Assembly (NCBI GenBank): GCA_030141605.1
Contig: JAQGDQ010000290.1
Span: forward strand, 60,001 to 124,000
Reading direction: 5' to 3'
DNA from: Tubiluchus corallicola
Lineage: Eukaryota > Priapulida > Priapulimorpha > Priapulimorphida > Tubiluchidae
DNA length: 64,000 nt
Made by a program: the position numbers and the translations under genes. Positions 49,046 through 60,300 of the stretch are shown one piece after another. Under the pieces are notes generated by a model, which had not been told where the DNA came from, did no database searches, and worked only from the letters and a program-made list of their open reading frames with translations. Within the stretch, counting starts at the first letter, position 1. Every line of letters starts with the position of its first letter.

Positions 49046-51176
49046 TTAACAATAAGCAAGACATTTGGCATGCAAATGAGGAAAAAATAATTATGATGTT
49101 AAACGAAAATTCTTTTCTTGTGCAAGACAAATCACGACTATCACGAGAATTCAAGAACCACCAACTGCCTAATTACCTCTCTGCACAAAGCAAAGGAATT
49201 CTGAGTCGTAAATCTGATTACTAAAGATAAGAATTAATATTAGAACTCAAATGAGTTTCTTCCTTGTACTCATGATTAAACCCCGCGTTAAGTCAAAATC
49301 CACTGGCATTAAATGTAGAGTTTATTTGCATAATTACTTATCTAATGAAAACTGTTGCATTGAAATTTGAAACCTTAACCCATATCACTCAACAAAACTG
49401 TTTCTAGTTCACTGTAACGCAGTACCAAACAGGCATTACTGGTATGTGTCGCATCCCTAAGATATTAAAGCCTTTAGTAACGCTTAGAATTTTACGTGAT
49501 GTAACAAGTACTACGTAAATTTTTCACTACTTTATTTCATCATACATGCAAAGCGTACCCATAAAGTTGAGCGCACCACAAGCGCTATCTATTAACAAGA
49601 AAGTGCAACATTGCAAGCTAGTTTCTCTTCAAACTTGTAGTAATTACAATTAACCTGTAATTTCATCGAAACTTTAGCGCCACCTATAGGGGACTAAGGA
49701 AAAAGCAAAATATTCTTATAACTTGAAATGGTAAATAATAACAATTTCTAGACGTTATCTTTTATTTTTCCTGACTTTACTCTACGTTCTCTTAAGTCGT
49801 TATAGAAAATCTCAGGTTGCATTCGTACAATGCGTTGAACAAACATCTTATCTTACAGCAGAATATAAACCGATAGAAGTAAAACGCGCGTGTGCCCGCA
49901 AGGCAATGCGGTGAATTTTTGGCAAAATTGTACGTAACCTTGCCCCCTGTAAATAAACACTGTTCCTCGTCTTCGTGAAAGATTCCAGTTGGTGGGTAAA
50001 AGAATATTGTAATTAGTTACAGCAGGAAAATCTTTGGTAAAAGTTTACACGTGTAATATATAGCCTAATAAAGCAATTGAGACATGAAAGATTGAACTAC
50101 AGTATCAACAATACTTTCTATTTTTACATAATTTGGTATTAACAATAGTAAAAAAAGCTGTTTAAAATAGTGATTTAAGATCAAATCACTAATTAAATTA
50201 CTAAATTAATAGAGATTAAACACTTGACGATGCAAGATTAAATAATCGTCGTGGCTAGAAGCCCAGTTAGGTGTGACATCACGTGATGATCAGCTGACGT
50301 TCGGCCGGCTGAGTCGGAAGTAAAGATTGATGATGTAATTTTTATGCGCAGAAGCTCAGTGCGCATTAGGTAGTTAGACAAAAGGATTTTGGGGCCCGCA
50401 TTTCGGGCAGATTAGGGGCTGTCTTGAAGACGGATGGTTAGTATTACTGTCGTTTTATGTATACCGTGTTGTGCTTGATATTTAACAAACGTTTATTTTG
50501 CTGAACAAAGTCTTGATAGTTTGTCATGCCCATCGTGGCTGTTCCATACGCAATCTTCCCGAGCCCCAACCACCAGCACAATAATCAGCAAGCAGCTATA
50601 ACCACTATCATAAGCAGCCTTTAGTTCATCAGAAGCAGCTATTATTTTACTACAATTTACTAATTAAAAATACGTAATAACGCACTTAAAAGTAAATACG
50701 TTAATTGTATTTGTACAATAATTGAAATTTATTGAAAGCTAATGATAGAGTGACTTTATTCCCTATGGTTATTGCCACCTTAGGAGTAGAGTTGTCGACG
50801 GCATGAAGAGGTGCCGGGGGAGGGGAGGCAGCCCAAAGCCTGAGAAAAATATGAAGTAAAATATCAACGATGAGTTTAACTCTTAATCTCCTAATTAAGA
50901 GGTAAAATTTTCATAGTGCATGAATTTTGCTGCTATGCTAAAATTCACTTTAGCAAGCATACTATGTGGGATTACTTAGTGTAGCAGCGTATAAATGTGT
51001 CCCGAAGTCAACTCTTTCAAGGATTTTCAGATTTACCACATGAACTTTCGTTTTAAATAATTGATAGAATATGAATTTATTGAAGCTCCGAGTTGCAATC
51101 ACAATTCGTTAGGTCCTTTGTGCATATTTATTTGTCGAAGCATTATCATTGTTTCAGCATTCTTCATATGGTCGAA
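49046..51176. other. Unassigned DNA with one GC-richer island
   Basis: No exon recognised. The motif cluster at 50.27-50.44 kb is listed separately. Confidence 0.4.
50265..50440. promoter_or_regulatory. Possible promoter or enhancer
   Basis: A GC-richer island in AT-rich DNA holding TCACGTGA (E-box/CLEAR-type palindrome), CAGCTG, TGACGT (CRE half-site), CGGCCGG and CGGAAGT (ETS core) within about 60 bp. Such clusters mark TATA-less animal promoters. It lies about 5.6 kb upstream of the first recognised lamin-tail exon, so it could serve that gene, but no transcript start is visible. Confidence 0.25.
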
Positions 51177-51179
51177 GTA

Positions 51180-51268
<89 letters not shown>

Positions 51269-51475
51269 TACTATTACTATTACTATTATTATTATTATTA
51301 TTATTACTATTACTATTACTATTACTATTACTATTACTATTACTATTACTATTACTATTACTATTACTATTACTATTACTATCACTATCACTATCACTAT
51401 CACTATCACTATCACTATCACTATCACTATCACTATCACTATCACTATCACTATCATTATCATTATTATTATTTT
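51177..51475. repeat. (ATT)n passing into (ATTACT)n and (ATCACT)n
   Basis: Pure (ATT)n at left, then hexamers ATTACT, then ATCACT, then back to ATT: a stepwise gradient of variants. Confidence 0.95.
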
Positions 51476-51576
51476 AAATGTATTTCGTACATTTAGAAGT
51501 TCATAGCATTATACAAAAAAATGAAAACACTCAACTTTACTATAAAGTTGCAATGGAAACTTGTAAAATATTTACA

Positions 51577-51706
51577 CTACATACATACATACATACATAC
51601 ATACATACATACATACATACATACATACATACATACATACATACATACATACATACATACATACATACATACATACATACATACATACATACACACATAC
51701 ATACGC
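51577..51706. repeat. (ATAC)n microsatellite
   Basis: About 130 bp of pure ATAC with one ACAC interruption at 51691. Confidence 0.95.
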
Positions 51707-52112
51707 TCCCAGACGCAAGACATAAATACGCAAGACAGATCATTAAAAATACAGTACATGGAGGCATAACACCCAATAAAAGTTACATATCTAAAAAGAT
51801 AAAACACGTTGATCGCCTAGTACTAAACATAGTACTAGTACCAGCTGTGTACCAATTCGTTCATATAACTATGTCATGATATGCAGACATGTATATGCAT
51901 ACATTTTATCAATTATATCATTAGGAAGTTCAGCTAGCCCATATATAAAGGATCCTGTTATCTTTCTCGTCATGACGTCATAGTTAGGAATATTTAAATT
52001 TTCAAATGTTTCACTTGTTCTACATTTTTCCAAGTGAGCCACCCTTAAGAAAGTGTACTTGTAATAAGGAATTTACCTAACGAAATAAACTTGCCATGAT
52101 TATAAAGGTCCA

Positions 52113-52697
52113 GGGCCGGTTTTAAGCCAATTACACTCAGGTTTGTTTAATTGGGGCCCGTGCCAGGGGGGGGGGCGGTGTCTCGCGCACAAACTCGAGC
52201 GGAGAATGCTGATTGTTTGTTCATTTATTTTGTACTTTCAGTTTATCGTCGACATTATGCATTTTTAAAATAAGACAATTGACGAGTCCTATATGCATTA
52301 GTTAGATCACCCTCAATAAAGATTAAAACAACTACGGTCGACTATTTCACAAGAAAGACTAAATAATTTTGCGATGCTATTTATAGAAAATGACATCGCA
52401 AAAACCACTCGAGTTTGAAGTAATTTTAAAAAATCCCCGAAAAATCCATTTTTAAAACATGTATGCACAAATATTGCAATATGTATGCAATTTATTGTAA
52501 TAAAACATTCAAACTTTCATATGATTTTTCAATTTTTAATACATCATTGTGACTAATGCTTGAATCTCAAGCTCGCGACACTTTTTTGCAAAAACTGGCA
52601 TACTGCATGTGGCATAAAACATCAAACGTTCAGTATTTGAAGGGTAGAGGGCGCCAATAATTTTCTAATTGGTCCCGCACTTTCTAACCACGACCCT
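52113..52697. mobile_element. Probable degenerate hAT-like element
   Basis: The left end CAGGGCCGG and the complement of the right end CACGACCCTG form imperfect inverted termini of the CAGGG type common in hAT elements. The flanking 8-mers TAAAGGTC and TATACGTC agree at six of eight positions. The interior is non-coding and AT-rich with a G run at 52167-52176. Confidence 0.4.
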
Positions 52698-53149
52698 GTA
52701 TACGTCCTACTATACTGTAAGTGTACGCTGCGTAATAACGCTGCTGGGTAAAATTTTGTGCAAGAATGCGGCTCGAAATTAATTTATGTTTACGGTGAAA
52801 TGAGGGATTGTAATGGTGATGTAAGTTCGTGCCCTATGGCAAGATGCGGCAAGGATTTTTACGCTAGGAATGTAAAAGTTTGAATTACTCGCTGTAACTA
52901 ACTTTAACTAGCTCATTGCGATGTCATTGCAAATTACAGACATTCGCATGATAGTATTTTTCAGATAAATAAAAAACGCAAGTAATTTTTTTTGAAATGG
53001 ACTAGCCGTTTACTTATCTACCTCGTTATAAAAAATCTACTTATGCAAATTTTGTAACTCATTTACCTACCCCCCTTACTTGCCTTCCTATCCCTGCCTG
53101 CTTCATAGTGTCTAGTTAACAGCCTTCTTACTTATCTATCTGTCTGCAC

Positions 53150-53345
53150 GTCTGTCCGTCCGTCCGTCCGTCTGTCTGTCTGTCTTTCTGTTTGTCTGTC
53201 TGTCCGTCAGTCCGTTTGTCTGTCTGTCCGTCTGCCCGTCCGTCTGTTCGTTTGTCTGTCCGTCCATCCGTCTGTTCGTCTGTCTATCTGTCCGTCCGTG
53301 CATCCGCCTGTTCGTCTGTCTGTCTGCCTGTGTGCCAGGCGGCCT
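53150..53345. repeat. (GTCC)n/(GTCT)n degenerate tetranucleotide repeat
   Basis: Mixture of GTCC, GTCT and GTTT words; the flanks carry similar CTAC/CTTA tetramers. Confidence 0.9.
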
Positions 53346-53519
53346 GTCTACCTACCTATGGAACATACTATTTATCTATCTATTTGCTCATTCTACTTAC
53401 CTGCCTACTCACCTACCTAACTACCTATAAAGTCTTCCTACCCCTTTGTTTGTTACTGTTGCTGCCCGCGTAACGGCCTACCCACCTAGTGCGCATGCGT
53501 ATTTCTACGTACTACATAC

Positions 53520-53697
53520 TTAACCAGCCTATGTAATGGCGACTTCGGAACAATATTGCGGGAGATTTAAAATGAAAACAAACTAAAATTCCTTTCAGTG
53601 CGAATACGATATGTGCATAAACTTGCTGTAAAGTAATATGATTTTTAAGGCGATTTTTCTGAAACCTACTTCAGGTACCTCTTTTCTTGTCCTTTAA
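53520..53697 (-). mobile_element. Second TTAA-type element fragment, inverted copy
   Basis: Reverse-orientation relative of the 27.8-kb fragment, ending in CTTTTCTTGTCCTTTAA. The two share the TTAAAGGACAAG end and CTCCCGCAATA in the interior. Confidence 0.5.
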
Positions 53698-54041
53698 AGG
53701 TCCTAGTCTTGGGCATTAATAATGCTCAGTTCTTTACGTTGTTTTGAATGTGTAACCAGTTTCTGCCAATACACGTGTCTTCCAAGTTTCATGCATAATT
53801 CAGTTTGCCTCATTCACATAATTGATGTCAAATCAAGACTAAATATAATAAGAGTAATATAATAAGGCTAACCACAGAATTACAGCAGACTTTCAATAAC
53901 CTAACCCTCTCCCGCCAGAATTAATCAACAATATAGCCGTAATGCCAATATTATTGTTATTAAAGATGATATGAATCCATAGTTAATTAAATTTTGATAC
54001 AAAATGGCATAATGCTAAAAAATAAGAAATATGAAAAAGTT

Positions 54042-54118
54042 GGATACAGCCTAGAATTGAACCAGAGACTTTCTGTTTACAAACAGGTGCCTTAAACCAA
54101 CTAGGCCACTATATTCCC
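54042..54118 (-). tRNA. tRNA-Thr(TGT)-like pseudogene or SINE head
   Basis: The minus strand folds partly as a tRNA: acceptor GGGAATA/TGTATCC (imperfect), an A-box-like TGGCCTAGTTGG, D stem GCC/GGC, T arm TCTGG-TTCAATT-CTAGG with B-box GGTTCAATTCT. The anticodon arm is defective: a 4-bp stem CTGT/ACAG around the 6-nt loop TTGTAA, which would expose TGT. A TTTTT run follows at 54034-54038 and could stop pol III. I expect a pseudogene or tRNA-derived element, not a working tRNA. Confidence 0.45.
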
Positions 54119-55567
54119 TAATGATCAAGACAGTTCAAACTTCATCCCTTATAGTTGGCAACTAAATACAGCATTTTCAATGATAGATCACTCACCCTAC
54201 AGCAATTCTAACTAATTTGACTAGTAGTTTTTTCTTTTGATTAAATTTGACTAAATTTAAGCCTGAAATTTCCGTGGGTAATTAATTAATATTAAAATCT
54301 TAAAGTCATGATTCTAATTAAACCGCATAGGGTATTTCTAAATCTGTGACTGCACATAATTCACAAAACCTCGAACTCGCGGAACGGTGGGCTTATAATC
54401 CGCTTTCTTATTTAACTTTTGACTTGCGCAATGCAAAAAGTGAAAATAGTTTCAAGTTAACCCGATTAGTGATCGCTTAATTCCCTTTTGACCGTGAATG
54501 ATTTTAAGGGCATGACACGAACAGCGCGTAGGTAACTGATCTATAAGGTTTACTTTAATTGTAAGCCAGCTCATTGTATTGACACCAGGGCTGAATAATT
54601 CACCTTGATTCGTCATCAGGGTCTTAAGCAGTTTTTTATTTGTCTGAATTATTTGTAATAAATACAGGAAATTTGTAATTAATCAAGAGCAACGAAATAG
54701 TTGGCAATATGTGAGAAAACAGAGAGTGTCAAAAACTGCTGCTACTGTTGTTTCAAAATTTGTTAGAATTTCAGAAATAAGTTGCCTTTTCACAGTTCCA
54801 GCGGTTGATGATGATCGCGAAAAGGTCAAAGGTTAAGTGCATCAGATAACGTATTTGTGTTTACATTTGACAACGCCTCGCAGCTCTAGCTACTGTAATA
54901 GTAATAGTTTTAACAGCTACCTAGTTCATTTTTTCTTGTTTCCAAGTAACATCCTGCTTTTAAATCACTCTACGCTTAGACTAATGCATAATTAAGTAAA
55001 GTCTGAGTAAAACAATTGAAGTTACTGAACTGATGCGACAGAAGGCTTTGTTTTGCATACATGTCACGTGACGATTGTAGTTAACACTCGTTGCTGCGGT
55101 ACACTTAACTTTTGACTTACAGCAACTGCGCGTGCGCACAATGAGACTGCAAAACGGCTTATTCACCATTGTTATGTGACATCATTAGAACAATCAACAA
55201 TGTTTGTAAACGATTTTTAGTCTAGAGAATGGACTATAGTTTATAGTTCATTTTAGAGCACAACGTTACGTTGTTTTTACACACTGAAACATGCTAACTG
55301 AATCGTAGTTAGCAAAAATTGAAATATTCATTGGATTTTTCAATAGTAAATGCAGTAAAATTAATTACAATGTAAATTAATTAATGTAAATTGTACAAAC
55401 AATACAAATAGTTACATTTTTGTATTTTTCGTGTTTTTTAAAACTGGAAAAAACCTCGAAGCTTGGTGGTGTGGTATTACCTACACCGCGCATGCGTACA
55501 GCTGATTGCCAGGCTGAACCTGCTAACAAAATAAAAAAAGGCGAATGAATTTTCACATTTTCTTCTT
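54119..55567. other. 3' flank of the cadherin gene
   Basis: AT-rich; no other gene seen. No polyadenylation signal close behind the stop could be assigned with confidence. Confidence 0.5.
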
Positions 55568-57448
55568 TCACGTTCTTATCTCACTTTTTTGTTGCTGCAA
55601 ATGTTTCAGTGACACGTCGATCGCTCGTCTGGATAAGATAATAAACGCAATAAACAAGATCAGAGTTATAGAAGCCAGCGCAATGACCTTGCCCCACCCC
55701 TTTTTACACGTTAGAATTCTTGGTGACTCTATCAGACTCACAGCAACTTCAACAGCAGAGCAACGCGGGTCTTCCCCAATCGAATCAGAAATCTCAGTAC
55801 ACCCAGTAACACTCAGCTCACACAAGCCCATACATATGTCGTTGGTTAAGTAAACTTTTCCTTGTTGGTCGACGCTGAAGTGATTTTTGTAATGCGTGAC
55901 CGCGTACACGATTTTGCGTTCATCATCTCCCGGATCTTTGGCTTCAACTGTGCCAACATGGATGTCTTCTTCCCGCTTGCTGTAAAAATGATACTTTGGC
56001 AAGGAAAACACGGGATTCTTCGAATTCGTTTTCTTGACGTACAGTTGCATGGATACTTCGCTGGATTGTTCTCCGTTGTCCGCTTTCACTGTTATCCGAT
56101 ACAAACTCCTTCTCCAGGGATCTAGCAAAGTAGCAGTCCTTATTTCCCCAGTTTCTTTTGTTATGTTAAAATCTACAACTTCGTAATCATCTTCGCTTGT
56201 CGGTTTAAGACTATAAGTGATATTTGCACCTGTATCATCAGCAGCAAGGATTTGAACCACACTCATCCCAAGCGGAGCATTACCCATCACCGTGATCGAA
56301 TAGCGATCTTTCTCAAATGTGGGACGCTCGCGATACTGACTACGCACTTTAATATGGAGAAAGGTAACAGCGTAATGCAGTTCATTCGGTTCTGTGGCTT
56401 TGATGAGGATATAAAATTCACTGCCGGCGTCAGCATAAGCAGTGACAGTAACAATACCAGTGTCACTTTCTATTTCAAACTTGCCTTCTGCTTGATCTTC
56501 ATGAGGAAAACTATATGTGATTGTACAATTGACCCCATAGTCTTGGTCAACGGCAAGAATTGGTCCAGGTAGTATGTTCAGTTCTGATCCAACGAGATCG
56601 GCTCCTCCAGATGTAGCCGTATACGGACCACCTATAAACTTCGGGTTCGAATTGTCAATATCAAGGAGATGAACGGTTAGAGTTGTTGTTGATGACAGTT
56701 CATTGTCCTCCCCCCTGTCTTGAACTCTTACGGTTATTTCAATTTGCGGATTTTCATCATAATCTAACATCCCGTTGACTGTCACGATGCCGCTTGAAAC
56801 GTCTCGAATTGCAAAGTACTCCGAAAAAGGTCCCTCTTCGATGTAATAGTAGAGAACATTATTTGGTACTTCAAAATCTTTATCACTGGCGTTTAGAGTA
56901 AATACTTCTGATCCAATGTTACCATATTCGTCAATACTTACTTCATAAGGAGCATTTATAAAATATGGGCTATTGAGATTCACGTCTATAATGTAAATTT
57001 CTACAGGAATGGTAACAGATTGTTTGCCATGAGTCAATGGATGACACAGTAAGTCTATTTCAATTGGCACATGCTCTTTTGGATTTTCGAAAGTATCCAA
57101 ATATCTGTTAATGTTACTTTTTACCCTCAGACTGTAATGTTTCGGTCCCCAAATCACCTCAAAGGGAACAAAGCCCTGTATCGTAAGTTCAAAATCACTT
57201 GTGACGTTAAGTTGAGTTATGTTACCAATTTCTGTGTTACGTTTTGCATCTTTCCTTACTGTAAATTTAATGGGATCTGGCTGCCAGCTGTAATAACACG
57301 TCTCGCCTTTACTCGGAAGATCCCGTCTTCCAGCGCACATACGGAAGGCTAGGCAAGTTAGAAAAAGTAGCATTTGTTGGCGTGTCATGCACGACTTTTC
57401 AAGAAACCAGCACATGCTAACGACTTCAAGGAAATTATAGATTTTCAA
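55568..57448 (-). CDS. Intronless cadherin-like single-pass membrane protein
   Basis: An uninterrupted 626-codon frame. A hydrophobic leader follows Met21 (MTRQQMLLFLTCLAF), so translation probably starts at 57388 rather than 57448. About five extracellular cadherin-type repeats follow: roughly residues 50-160 (divergent), 161-270, 271-375, 376-480 and 481-560 (degenerate). Calcium-site motifs are clearest in the second repeat: NASDKDFEVPNN, LDYDENPQIEITVRVQDRG and LLDIDNSNP. Later repeats keep AVDQDYGVN and AADDTGAN. Cysteines cluster before the membrane (residues 539-581). A single transmembrane helix spans about 588-606, followed by a 20-residue tail with no catenin-binding sequence. The architecture is that of a small protocadherin-like adhesion protein. 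The whole ectodomain lies in one exon, as in protocadherins, and the frame has no stop or frameshift. No close paralogue is visible in the window. Confidence 0.9.
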   Translation of the reverse strand: MKIYNFLEVVSMCWFLEKSCMTRQQMLLFLTCLAFRMCAGRRDLPSKGETCYYSWQPDPIKFTVRKDAKRNTEIGNITQLNVTSDFELTIQGFVPFEVIWGPKHYSLRVKSNINRYLDTFENPKEHVPIEIDLLCHPLTHGKQSVTIPVEIYIIDVNLNSPYFINAPYEVSIDEYGNIGSEVFTLNASDKDFEVPNNVLYYYIEEGPFSEYFAIRDVSSGIVTVNGMLDYDENPQIEITVRVQDRGEDNELSSTTTLTVHLLDIDNSNPKFIGGPYTATSGGADLVGSELNILPGPILAVDQDYGVNCTITYSFPHEDQAEGKFEIESDTGIVTVTAYADAGSEFYILIKATEPNELHYAVTFLHIKVRSQYRERPTFEKDRYSITVMGNAPLGMSVVQILAADDTGANITYSLKPTSEDDYEVVDFNITKETGEIRTATLLDPWRRSLYRITVKADNGEQSSEVSMQLYVKKTNSKNPVFSLPKYHFYSKREEDIHVGTVEAKDPGDDERKIVYAVTHYKNHFSVDQQGKVYLTNDICMGLCELSVTGCTEISDSIGEDPRCSAVEVAVSLIESPRILTCKKGWGKVIALASITLILFIAFIILSRRAIDVSLKHLQQQKSEIRT

Positions 57449-57783
57449 CCGTTCAGAACATCACCGTTTGTTTAGCTCGAATAATTAAACTTAATCGCAA
57501 TCAATTACTGCAAAAAATTCTTACGTAATCGCTAAGTAAACTGACACATTTGCTGTTCTCTGTAGTTTAGTCAACTGACATTCGAATTCAAGCAAAACGC
57601 GTTCATGAACAATAATGAAGTTCTTCAGTTACTCAACTTTAGTGGAAACATTATTTTAAACGTTCGCGGTTCTTTCACTCGTCGTTGTCATGGATACCAT
57701 TGTAGTTATCTGTGACGTAATAAAGAAAGTGTTTTGATCGCAAGTTTTTTGTAAAACATTCAAAAAGGCAAGTTCGATTATTT

Positions 57784-58245
57784 AATGCTTACGTTACCAG
57801 CATATTTTATGTACGACAGTGAAACATGGGGTTTAACGATTACTCAAGAAAAGCGGATTGATACATTTCATAGAGGTCTTCTAAGGAAAGTTTTAAAGAT
57901 AAGATGGTCATACATAATGAAAAATGAAGAATGAAATTTTCTTTTACACTAGAACGAAAAAAAATCCTTAGAGTACAAAAGTCGAAATCCGAAGATTAAG
58001 ATGGCTAGGACATCTTCTAAGATTACCAAATGATGCATCAGTAAGAATCGCCTTAAAGGAAGCCTAAAACCTTGCAAAAAACCATCTGGCAAACCAAAAA
58101 CAACGTGAATAGCTAAGATGTTCAACAACTTCAACCAAATCTATCTTTAGGAGTAGAAGAACTTACGTTGTTAGCTGCAGATAGAAGTGAGTGGAATACT
58201 CTAATAAACGTTGATGCCTCTATGTCTATAATAGATGAATGAGAC
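57784..58245 (+). mobile_element. Non-LTR retrotransposon C-terminal fragment (RTE/jockey type)
   Basis: Frame-shifted but readable blocks: YFMYDSETWGLTITQEKRI, TFHRGLLRKVLKIRW, and after a break RRLRWLGHLLRLPNDAS. The Y-x-S-E-T-W and R-L-R-W-L-G-H blocks are standard in this LINE region. The fragment lies about 340 bp upstream of the cadherin frame and is related to the 6.6-kb piece by motif, not by close identity. Confidence 0.7.
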
Positions 58246-59487
58246 TTTGAAGAAAGAAAACATTAAAAACGGCATATTCGAAAACTTTGCTTAGCTTGAA
58301 ATCTCCTGCACAGAAACACTTTCACGTGTACGTGATGCCAAAACCCCATTTTTGGAAAATTTTGTGTCATATTTACACAAGGCAGATGCACAAGGTTTTG
58401 GTTAGGATCTTCATACCTAATTTATTAATAAATAGCGTTGCTGAATTTTATTACGAGAAATTTGACCTATTCAACACAACCTCAAGGCAATAAAAGGCCA
58501 AGGACAAAAAGGCTTCATAAACCAACTACCTGTGGCATCTGCAACCACTTTAGCACTACCTTATTTTACGTAATTTACTGATAATAACAACGAAGGGAAA
58601 ACGTCTTATACTCTTTTACTTTATTTTCATTTAAAATTTATTTCATACATTAAAAAGTATGATGTATTGCAGGATTGCGATAAAAGTTAAAACACCTGAA
58701 GGTGCGCGGTAAAAATGACACAGGTAAAAATGGCACAGGTAAAATAACATGTGTGCTATTTTTTTCTACTTTTCCGATTCTGCCCTTTCTTCCTGTGACA
58801 TTTTTACCTAGTTTTCTAGGTACACAAAATTAGCAAACCAAAGAGTACAAATAACTGAGTAGATTAAAAAGTAATTTAAAAAGGATTAACGAAAGTTTGT
58901 TTTTATTAATTAGGCTGGAGAGCAAAGTTTGTGGGAGGAGTTTGCTGTTGCTGACCGAATTGTCGTCGCTGGCTTTTCATAGAGTTGATGTTTGTTTATG
59001 TTACTATAGTGACTAATTATATAATTAACAAGCTGATGCGTGGGCTTACGAACAAAAATTCCAAGTAATAAAAATATGAAGCTTTTTTTGAATGAGCATT
59101 TCCAGTTGAATGGTTAATAAAGTCGAGCACTGTAACAAGAAATATAGCCAATTTATTATAATTAGAAACGTCGATTAGCTGGCAACCTTAATCAATAGTA
59201 CATATGTAAATATAAAATGTTATTTCTAAACTGTTTGTTAAACCTAATAAAGTAAAATATCAATTATTTATATTTTTTAGTTTTTAAACTTACAGCAACC
59301 GGGTTATTCAATGCGTGAAAACAGTATTTTTGGCTCAGTGAGTACAAGGTACTGATAAATAAATCATTCAGACTTTATATTTTAACTTATGCAAACAACA
59401 GAATTATAACACCAGACTAAATATATCAAATGATTTTTCAGTCAACGTCGCTGCACCGTTGACCAGTAGAGCCTTGCCTTTTCAGGT
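58246..59487. other. Unassigned DNA
   Basis: Nothing recognised apart from short GCACAGGTAAAA-type duplicated words near 58720-58745. Confidence 0.5.
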
Positions 59488-60300
59488 GAATCTTTGATCA
59501 GTGGTCCTTTGTCTGGTGGTTCTTTGGCTGATGGTCATTTGATCTATGGTCTTTTGTCTGGTGGTCCTTTGACTGGTGATTCTTTGATCTATGGTCTTTT
59601 GTCTGGAAGTCATGTGACTGGTGGTCATTTGATCTATGGTATTTTGCCTGTTGGTCATTTGACTGGTGGTCCTTTGACCTATGGTCTTTTGTCTGGTGGT
59701 CATTTGACTGCTGGTCATTTGACTAGTGGTCCTTTGACCTATGGTATTTTGTCTGTTGGTCTTTTGTCTGGTGATCATTTGACTTGTGGTCCTTTGACCT
59801 ATGGTATTTTCTCTGGTGGTCCTTTGACTGTTGATTCTTTGATCTATGGTCTTTTGTCTGGTAGTCATGTGACTGGTGGTCATTTGACCTATGGTATTTT
59901 GTCTGTTGGTCATCTGACTGGTTCTCCTTTGACCTATGGTATTTTGTCTGTTGGTCATTTGACTGCTGGTCATTTGACTGGTGGTCCTTTGACCTATGGT
60001 ATTTTGTCTGTTGGTCTTTTGTCTGGTGATCATTTGACTGGTGGTCCTTTGACTTATGGTCTTTTGTCTGGTGGTCATTTGACTGCTGGTCATTTGGCTG
60101 GTGGTCCTTTGACCTATGGTATTTTGTCTGTTGGTCTTTTGTCTGGTAGTCATGTGACTGGTGGTCATTTGACCTATGGTATTTTGTCTGTTGGTCATCT
60201 GACTGGTGGTCCTTTGACCTATGGTATTTTGTGTGTTGGTCTTTTGTCTGGTGGTCATTTGACCTATGGTCTTTTGTCTAGTGATCCTTTGACCTACAGC
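59488..60300. repeat. 15-bp minisatellite, open on both strands
   Basis: About 53 monomers of the form GGTCATTTGACTGGT, GGTCCTTTGACCTAT and GGTATTTTGTCTGTT. The plus frame reads as GPLTY/GILSV/GHLTG pentads for 279 codons. The minus frame reads T/Q/R/M/N-rich for 258 codons. The 15-bp period makes open frames expected. No signal peptide, start context or splice structure marks it as a gene. Confidence 0.9.

Noticed and set aside
55862-57352. Several plus-strand frames opposite the cadherin gene
   Set aside because: They are shadows of the minus-strand coding sequence.
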